From Moraxellaceae bacterium UBA2031 (GTDB lineage Bacteria; Pseudomonadota; Gammaproteobacteria; Pseudomonadales; Moraxellaceae): DNA of 19,878 nucleotides. Each line of letters opens with the position of its first letter. The first letter of the stretch is position 1. Of this stretch, positions 14,464-19,878 are shown piece after piece. The translations under genes and the position numbers were made by a program. The notes beneath the pieces were generated by a model. The model was not told the DNA's origin. It made no database searches and saw only the letters and a list, made by a program, of their open reading frames with translations. The DNA is taken from assembly GCA_002333145.1 (NCBI GenBank), contig DDBN01000115.1:1-19878 (forward strand), given 5' to 3'.

Positions 14464-15171
14464 ATGAGCGACGTGCGTATTTTTGAAATCTACCGCTACG
14501 ATCCGGACAAGGACGAAGCGCCCTATATGCAAACCTATGAGCTTGAGCTAGATGGCTCCGAGCGTATGCTGCTCGATGCGCTGATCAAGCTGAAGGAAAA
14601 AGATGAATCGCTGAGCTTCCGTCGCTCTTGCCGTGAAGGCATTTGTGGTTCTGACGGCATGAACATCAATGGCAAGAATGGTTTGGCTTGTCTGGTCAAT
14701 CTTAAGACGCTGCCAAAAAAGATTGTTGTTCGCCCACTGCCAGGCCTACCAGTGATCCGTGATCTGGTTGTTGACATGTACATGTTTTACAACCAGTACG
14801 AGAAGGTTCAGCCTTATTTGGTCAACAATACGCCACCTCCTGCTAAAGAGCGTCTGCAGTCACCGGAGCAGCGTGAAAAACTGGATGGCCTGTATGAGTG
14901 CATTCTGTGTGCTTGCTGTTCAACCAGCTGCCCATCTTTCTGGTGGAATCCAGAGAAATTCTTGGGGCCTGCTGCGCTGGTTCAAGCCTATCGCTTTTTG
15001 ATCGATAGTCGCGATACGGCAACAGCTGAGCGTTTGGGCAAGTTGGATGACCCGTTTAGTGTATTCCGTTGCCGCGGCATCATGAACTGCGTAAGTGTTT
15101 GTCCTAAGGGGCTTAACCCTACTCGGGCAATTGGACATATTCGTACGATGTTGTTGAAGCAGGGGACCTGA
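14464..15171 (+). CDS. sdhB: Succinate dehydrogenase iron-sulfur subunit
   Basis: This 235-residue subunit carries electrons from FAD to quinone. [2Fe-2S] ligands are Cys56, Cys61, Asp64 and Cys76 (CREGICGSDG...LAC). Asp in the third position is as in E. coli. The [4Fe-4S] cluster uses Cys146, Cys149, Cys152 and Cys213. The [3Fe-4S] cluster uses Cys156, Cys203 and Cys209. All ligands are intact. The ATG at 14464 has AGAGG about 8 bp upstream. An in-frame TTG at 14449 is less likely because homologues start near MSDVRIFEIYR. It closes the sdh operon and is followed by a strong terminator. Confidence 0.96.
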   Translation: MSDVRIFEIYRYDPDKDEAPYMQTYELELDGSERMLLDALIKLKEKDESLSFRRSCREGICGSDGMNINGKNGLACLVNLKTLPKKIVVRPLPGLPVIRDLVVDMYMFYNQYEKVQPYLVNNTPPPAKERLQSPEQREKLDGLYECILCACCSTSCPSFWWNPEKFLGPAALVQAYRFLIDSRDTATAERLGKLDDPFSVFRCRGIMNCVSVCPKGLNPTRAIGHIRTMLLKQGT

Positions 15172-15178
15172 TCCCGTT

Positions 15179-15206
15179 AAAACCCGCCAGTTGGCGGGTT
15201 TTTTTT
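15179..15206 (+). terminator. Intrinsic terminator of sdhCDAB
   Basis: AAAACCCGCC (15179-15188), the loop AGTT and GGCGGGTTTT (15193-15202) pair perfectly, and the T-run continues to 15206 (eight Ts). It lies 7 bp after the sdhB stop and should separate sdh from suc transcription at least in part. Confidence 0.93.
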
Positions 15207-15513
15207 GATAGAGATCAATGGATTTCTAAGCGAGTGGGCCTGTACCCGTATCTGGGTAGCTCTTAATCAGGAACCGGTGCACAATACTTGCTAGGTGACG
15301 GTAGCTAGAGCGTAGCTACTGTTATCATGAGCATCGTCATTCAGTCTATATCAAGGTCTGAAAGCCGTTTCAGCCCACGTTTGATAGACTCAATTAGGGT
15401 ATAGGGTCGCGAGGTCTTATCCAGACATCGCGGGTCATTGTGCAGAGAAGGCGAAACAGCACCGTTGCAGGTCAATATGGGCCGCTGCGGACTTCTCTCT
15501 ATGGAAAATGAAC
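15207..15513 (+). promoter_or_regulatory. sdhB-sucA intergenic region, presumed suc promoter region
   Basis: About 300 bp without a gene. Because a strong terminator precedes it, a promoter for sucA-sucB-lpd is expected here, but I could not find a convincing -35/-10 pair. The clearest structure is a perfect 7-bp inverted repeat, GTAGCTA (15301-15307) and TAGCTAC (15313-15319), with a 5-bp spacer. A related GTAGCTC occurs about 45 bp upstream. Confidence 0.45.
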
Positions 15514-18345
15514 ATGCAAGACGGCCTCATGCTGCGACAGTGGAGCACTTCGCAGCTTTCAGCAGAAAATGCAGCTTACGTCGAAGAACTTTACGAGCAA
15601 TTCCTCGTTTCTCCTCAATCCGTACCGGAAGACTGGCGCAGCTATTTTGAAAAGCTGCCGCGTGTTGCCGGTATCGCTCAGGACACTCCGCACAAGGGGG
15701 TCCGTGAACAGTTTCTGCTGCTTGCCAAGAACTCTACAAGAGCACGAGCTCTCCCAACTAGCCGTGTCAGTACTGAGCATGAGCGCCGCCAAGTGGCGGT
15801 GTTGCAGCTGATTGCAGGCTATCGAAATCGTGGACACCAACGAGCAAAGCTCGATCCGCTCGGCTTGATGCCGCGTGAAGACGTGCCCGATCTTGATTTG
15901 GTCGCACATGGGCTGAATAAGACGGATCTGGATACCGTGTTCAATACCGGTAACCTGGCCATAGGGAAGGAAGAATGTACGCTGGGCGAAATGGTCCAAG
16001 CGATGGAGGCCATTTATTGTGGCGCCATTGGTACAGAGTACATGCACATTGTGAATACAGCTGAGAAGCGCTGGATTCAGCAGCGCCTCGAAAGTGTGCG
16101 TGGTAATCCGAATTTTTCTGCCGAAACACGCAAGCATATTCTTGAACGAGTGACCGCAGCCGAAGGGATCGAAAAATATCTTGGCACCAAGTATGCCGGA
16201 GCTAAGCGGTTTGGCCTTGAAGGCGGCGAATCACTGATTCCCCTTCTCGACGGGCTGATTCAGCGTGGTGGTTCCTACGGTGTTAAAGAAGTCGTTATTG
16301 GTATGGCCCACCGCGGCCGTCTCAACGTTCTGGTCAATATTCTTGGCAAAAATCCTGGGGATCTGTTTAACGAATTCGAAGGGAAAGCCGTTACCAAGCA
16401 TGGTTCCGGTGATGTGAAATATCATCAGGGTTATTCGTCGAATGTCATGACATCCGGCGGCGAGGTCCATCTGGCACTTGCGTTCAATCCCTCGCATCTT
16501 GAAATTGTATCGCCTGTGGTAGAAGGGTCGGTGCGTGCGCGCCAAGATCGACGGAATGATGAGCATGGTCGCCAAGTACTCCCCGTTAGCATTCACGGCG
16601 ATGCTGCTTTTGCTGGTCAAGGCGTGGTTATGGAGACATTTCAGATGTCTCAGACCCGCGGTTACAAGACCGGTGGCACGATACATATTGTTGTAAATAA
16701 TCAGGTGGGCTTCACCACCAGTATCAAGGAAGACTCGCGCTCGACTGAATATTGCACCAGTGTGGCCAAGATGGTGCAAGCACCAATCTTTCACGTGAAT
16801 GGTGACGATCCGGAAGCGGTCTTTTTTGTAACGCAGCTGGCGCTGGATTTCCGTATGGAGTTCCGGAAAGATGTTGTCGTTGATATTGTTTGCTACCGTC
16901 GTCGCGGCCATAACGAAGCAGATGAGCCATCTTCTACGCAGCCACTGATGTATCAGGTAATTTCCAAGCTGCCGACTACGCGTGCCATCTACGCAGATCA
17001 TTTGGTTAAGAGCTCAGTGCTCAGTCAAGTGCAGGCGGATGACATGGTCGAGGAATATCGCAAAGCCCTTGAAGCCGGCCGTCACGTGGTTGAGGCACTG
17101 GTGCGTGAGCCGAATAAGACATTGTTCGTCGACTGGACACCTTACTTGGGTCATGCGGTTGTGGATGAGTGGGATACTGGTGTTCCCATCAAGACATTGC
17201 AGGAGCTTGGTAAGAAGCTGGAGAAATTGCCAGAAACCTTTGTTGTGCAAAAGCAAGTTCAGAAAGTATTAGAAGATCGGACAAAAATGTGGTCGGGTAA
17301 TCTCGAGTTCAATTGGGGTGCCGCGGAGACATTAGCATATGCCACCGTGCTTAATGACGGCCATCTGATTCGTATTACTGGGCAGGATGTTGGCCGTGGC
17401 ACGTTCTCGCATCGTCATGCGATTTTGTACAGTCAATTAGATAATACGGCGTATGTGCCGCTAAAAAATATCGATCCAGCCCAGCCGTCTTTCGAGATGT
17501 ATGACTCGCTACTTTCCGAAGAGGCTGTACTGGCATTCGAGTACGGCTATTCAACGACTGCGCCAGAGTGCCTGAATATATGGGAAGCCCAGTTTGGTGA
17601 TTTTGCCAATGGCGCACAGGTTGTTATTGATCAGTTCATTTCTTCCGGTGAAACCAAGTGGGAGCGTTTGTGCGGTTTGACGCTTCTATTGCCTCATGGT
17701 TTTGAAGGGCAAGGGCCAGAGCACTCATCTGCACGTCTGGAACGCTTCCTGCAGTTGTGTGCTGAGCACAATATGCAAGTTTGTACGCCGACAACACCAG
17801 CCCAAATTTTTCATCTGTTACGTCGTCAAGTTGTGCGCCCGTTACGCAAGCCTCTGATAATCATGTCGCCCAAGAGCTTGCTGCGTCACAAGTTGGCCGT
17901 CAGTACTCTTGAAGATTTAGCACATGGTCAATTTCAGACAGTGATTCCTGAAGTTGATGCAATCAAGCCCGCCGACGTGACACATGTCATTCTGTGTGGT
18001 GGTAAGGTGTATTACGATCTTTTGGAGAAGCGTCGCGAGCTGAATCGTGATGATGTTGCCATCATTCGTATTGAGCAGCTTTATCCTTTTCCTGAGAAAA
18101 AGCTCGCAGAAGCACTGGCCCCCTACAAGAAGGCAAAGAGCATTGTCTGGTGTCAGGAAGAGCCAATGAACCAAGGAGCTTGGTTCTGCTCCCAGCATCA
18201 TATTCATAGTGTTGTCCGTGAGTGGAACGATAAGCTGCGCACGCGCTATGCAGGTCGTCCATCATCGGCTGCACCTGCATGCGGATCTGTGTATCTGCAT
18301 GCCAAGGAGCAGGCTGCGCTGGTTGAAGACGCATTAAAATCCTGA
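15514..18345 (+). CDS. sucA: 2-oxoglutarate dehydrogenase E1 component
   Basis: This 943-residue thiamine-diphosphate enzyme decarboxylates 2-oxoglutarate and transfers succinyl to the E2 lipoyl group. The N-terminal peptide (YVEELYEQFLVSPQSVPEDWR) is the E1o segment that binds the E2 core. MAHRGRLNVLVN is near residue 262, the GDAAFAGQG segment near 362, and YRRRGHNEADEPSSTQPLMY near 459, all in the ThDP and active-site regions. The length is close to that of E. coli SucA (933). Two in-frame ATGs lie 6 bp apart. I prefer 15514 because GGAAA then sits 7-8 bp upstream and the protein begins MQ, as in Pseudomonas-type SucA. The ATG at 15508 would add two residues. sucB follows after 32 bp. Confidence 0.96.
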   Translation: MQDGLMLRQWSTSQLSAENAAYVEELYEQFLVSPQSVPEDWRSYFEKLPRVAGIAQDTPHKGVREQFLLLAKNSTRARALPTSRVSTEHERRQVAVLQLIAGYRNRGHQRAKLDPLGLMPREDVPDLDLVAHGLNKTDLDTVFNTGNLAIGKEECTLGEMVQAMEAIYCGAIGTEYMHIVNTAEKRWIQQRLESVRGNPNFSAETRKHILERVTAAEGIEKYLGTKYAGAKRFGLEGGESLIPLLDGLIQRGGSYGVKEVVIGMAHRGRLNVLVNILGKNPGDLFNEFEGKAVTKHGSGDVKYHQGYSSNVMTSGGEVHLALAFNPSHLEIVSPVVEGSVRARQDRRNDEHGRQVLPVSIHGDAAFAGQGVVMETFQMSQTRGYKTGGTIHIVVNNQVGFTTSIKEDSRSTEYCTSVAKMVQAPIFHVNGDDPEAVFFVTQLALDFRMEFRKDVVVDIVCYRRRGHNEADEPSSTQPLMYQVISKLPTTRAIYADHLVKSSVLSQVQADDMVEEYRKALEAGRHVVEALVREPNKTLFVDWTPYLGHAVVDEWDTGVPIKTLQELGKKLEKLPETFVVQKQVQKVLEDRTKMWSGNLEFNWGAAETLAYATVLNDGHLIRITGQDVGRGTFSHRHAILYSQLDNTAYVPLKNIDPAQPSFEMYDSLLSEEAVLAFEYGYSTTAPECLNIWEAQFGDFANGAQVVIDQFISSGETKWERLCGLTLLLPHGFEGQGPEHSSARLERFLQLCAEHNMQVCTPTTPAQIFHLLRRQVVRPLRKPLIIMSPKSLLRHKLAVSTLEDLAHGQFQTVIPEVDAIKPADVTHVILCGGKVYYDLLEKRRELNRDDVAIIRIEQLYPFPEKKLAEALAPYKKAKSIVWCQEEPMNQGAWFCSQHHIHSVVREWNDKLRTRYAGRPSSAAPACGSVYLHAKEQAALVEDALKS

Positions 18346-18377
18346 GCATTGAAGAAATTACAAAAGGAACTCAGAAA

Positions 18378-19583
18378 ATGGCCATCGAAATCAAGGCTCC
18401 GGTTTTTCCCGAATCTGTCGCGGACGGTACGGTTGCTACCTGGCACAAGAAGCCGGGGGAGGCCGTTGCCCGTGATGAGCTGATTGTTGATATTGAAACT
18501 GACAAGGTCGTGCTTGAAGTGCTTGCTCCTGCGGATGGAGTGATTTCCAAAGTACTGAAGAATGAAGGCGATACCGTATTGTCACAGGAAGTCTTGGCGA
18601 TTTTTGAGGAGGGTGCTGCTGCGGCCGCTCCGGTTGCCGCGACTAAAGTGGCTCCTGCATCAGAGCCTTCAGTGACCGCAGATGATGCTTTGAGTCCTGC
18701 TGTGCGCAAGATGATTGCCGAGCACAACCTTGATCCAGCGAAAATTTCTGCTACGGGTAAGGGTGGACGTCTTACCAAGGAAGATGTTGATAATCATCTC
18801 AAGAAACCTGCTGCTCCTGCAGTAGTAGCTCCTGCTGCTGTGCCTGCACCTGCCGCACAGGCTATTGCCATGGCAGTGGGCGATCGTGTTGAGAAACGCG
18901 TGCCCATGACGCGCTTACGTGCCAAAGTGGCTGAGCGATTGCTTGAGGCCAAGCAATCGACTGCCATGCTCACGACTTTTAACGAAGTAAATATGAAGCC
19001 GGTCATGGAACTGCGCAAGCAGCATGCCGAGAAGTTTGAGAAGGTTCATGGCGTACGCTTGGGCTTTATGTCCTTTTTTGTTAAAGCGGCGACAGAGGCT
19101 CTTAAACGTTTTCCTGCAGTAAATGCCTCTATCGACGGTACCGACATTGTTTATCACGGCTTTTATGACGTGGGTGTGGCAGTGTCATCTGATCGAGGCT
19201 TGGTTGTGCCCATTCTGCGCAATACAGAGCAGATGAGCCTCGCTGAAGTCGAAAAAACAATTGGTGACTTTGGTAAGAAGGCAAAAGACGGCAAGTTGAC
19301 GATTGAGGAAATGACTGGAGGCACCTTCACCATTTCTAATGGCGGCGTATTCGGTTCGCTTCTGTCTACTCCAATCCTGAATCTCCCGCAGACCGCTATT
19401 CTCGGTATGCACAAGATTCAAGAGCGACCAATGGCCGTAAATGGTCAGGTTGTCATTCAGCCGATGATGTATCTGGCACTGTCGTATGATCACCGCATGA
19501 TTGATGGCAAAGAGGCAGTTAGTTTCCTCGTTGCGATTAAGGAACTAGTGGAAGATCCAGCCCGACTGTTGCTGGAAATCTGA
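18378..19583 (+). CDS. sucB: Dihydrolipoamide succinyltransferase (E2 of 2-oxoglutarate dehydrogenase)
   Basis: This 401-residue E2 core protein has one N-terminal lipoyl domain (about 2-77) with lipoylated Lys43 in DIETDKVVLEV. An Ala/Pro linker follows (78-100), then the peripheral subunit-binding domain (about 105-140, SPAVRKMIAEHNLDP...GKGGRLTKEDV) and a second Ala/Pro linker (143-163). The C-terminal acyltransferase domain has catalytic His372 and Asp376 in DHRMIDG. It accepts succinyl from SucA, passes it to CoA, and its lipoyl group is reoxidised by Lpd. AGGA precedes the ATG by 8 bp. The single lipoyl domain is the norm for SucB, in contrast to the multi-lipoyl AceF of some gammaproteobacteria. 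Confidence 0.97.
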   Translation: MAIEIKAPVFPESVADGTVATWHKKPGEAVARDELIVDIETDKVVLEVLAPADGVISKVLKNEGDTVLSQEVLAIFEEGAAAAAPVAATKVAPASEPSVTADDALSPAVRKMIAEHNLDPAKISATGKGGRLTKEDVDNHLKKPAAPAVVAPAAVPAPAAQAIAMAVGDRVEKRVPMTRLRAKVAERLLEAKQSTAMLTTFNEVNMKPVMELRKQHAEKFEKVHGVRLGFMSFFVKAATEALKRFPAVNASIDGTDIVYHGFYDVGVAVSSDRGLVVPILRNTEQMSLAEVEKTIGDFGKKAKDGKLTIEEMTGGTFTISNGGVFGSLLSTPILNLPQTAILGMHKIQERPMAVNGQVVIQPMMYLALSYDHRMIDGKEAVSFLVAIKELVEDPARLLLEI

Positions 19584-19590
19584 TGTGATG

Positions 19591-19611
19591 TGCCCTGCCT
19601 AAGGCAGGGTA
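19591..19611 (+). other. Hairpin in the sucB-lpd gap
   Basis: TGCCCTGCC (19591-19599) pairs with GGCAGGGTA (19603-19611) through nine pairs (one G-U) around the loop TAA. Only scattered Ts follow, so it is a weak terminator at best. It may be an attenuator or an mRNA 3'-end stabiliser between sucB and lpd. Confidence 0.5.
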
Positions 19612-19648
19612 TGTTTGTCGTTACGTTCACACGAAAGGGAACGGATCC

Positions 19649-19878
19649 ATGTCACAAAGTTATGATTTGGTCGTGATTGGCGGCGGACCGGGTGGTTATG
19701 AAGCGGCTATTCGCGCTGCTCAGCTCGGTATGAAGGTTGCCTGCATCGAAAAACGTTTGCATAAAGGTAAGCCGGCTCTCGGTGGTACCTGCCTGAATGT
19801 CGGTTGTATTCCTTCTAAGGCACTGCTTGATTCGACGCATAAGTATCATGATGCAGCGCATGAATATGCCATACATGG
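19649..19878 (+). CDS. lpdA: Dihydrolipoamide dehydrogenase (E3), N-terminal part (partial)
   Basis: The frame is open from the ATG at 19649 to the right edge (76 full codons). VVIGGGPGGYEAA (8-20) is the FAD-binding fold and GGTCLNVGCIPSKALL (45-60) contains the redox-active disulfide Cys48-Cys53. These residues identify dihydrolipoamide dehydrogenase, which reoxidises the E2 lipoyl groups with NAD. AAGGGA precedes the start. It lies 65 bp after sucB, so it is the E3 of the 2-oxoglutarate complex. It may also serve other 2-oxoacid dehydrogenases and glycine cleavage. The C-terminal part lies outside the window. Confidence 0.95.
   Translation, partial: MSQSYDLVVIGGGPGGYEAAIRAAQLGMKVACIEKRLHKGKPALGGTCLNVGCIPSKALLDSTHKYHDAAHEYAIH

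Noticed and set aside
16231..17001. 256-codon open frame antisense to sucA
   Set aside because: Antisense shadow of sucA with no recognisable domain or plausible ribosome-binding site.

Overview
The window is a stretch of gammaproteobacterial chromosome, probably from the Pseudomonadales/Oceanospirillales side of the class. Three things point there: the gene order gltA / sdhCDAB / sucA-sucB-lpd, the SdhC N-terminus (VKSNRPVNL, as remembered from Pseudomonas and Acinetobacter proteins), and the SucA N-terminus. By eye the base composition is near 50% GC. I cannot name a genus. No tRNA, rRNA, insertion sequence, prophage or CRISPR array is visible.

Region 1 (1-3200, minus strand) is a compact four-gene operon. 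Reading from high to low coordinates it holds a FecCD/HmuU-type permease, an HmuV-type ATPase that starts on a GTG overlapping the permease stop, a MoxR-type AAA+ ATPase, and a CoxE-like VWA protein cut off by the left edge. A heme/iron importer is thus cotranscribed with a MoxR-VWA chaperone pair, and no binding protein or outer-membrane receptor lies beside it. Region 2 (3258-4472, plus strand) is an EstB-like serine beta-lactamase/esterase, closed by a bidirectional terminator with a 21-bp perfect stem.

Region 3 (4540-8465) is a lipid/acyl-CoA module: a MaoC-family (R)-hydratase and a high-molecular-weight FabG on the minus strand, divergent from a FadA/FadI-type thiolase on the plus strand. 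Its order and orientation match mycobacterial Rv0241c-Rv0242c-Rv0243 (htdX-fabG4-fadA2). Together the enzymes could run thiolysis or condensation, ketoacyl reduction and dehydration/hydration on CoA or ACP substrates. Region 4 (8556-9891, minus strand) holds a small exported PsiF-repeat protein and a beta-hydroxyacid dehydrogenase with an NADPH-type NRTxxK motif.

Region 5 (10004-19878) is the TCA cluster. gltA (minus) diverges from sdhCDAB (plus) across 505 bp carrying good sigma-70 promoters on both strands. sdhCDAB ends at a strong terminator. sucA-sucB-lpd follows after a 300-odd-bp gap, with lpd cut by the right edge. Together these genes supply citrate synthase, succinate dehydrogenase (Complex II) and the 2-oxoglutarate dehydrogenase complex.

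Most of the window is ordinary core metabolism. The parts that deserve a second look are the hmuUV-moxR-VWA operon, the actinobacterial-like htdX/fabG4/fadA2 synteny, and several non-coding hairpins lying inside operons (fabG/maoC, sdhA/sdhB, sucB/lpd).
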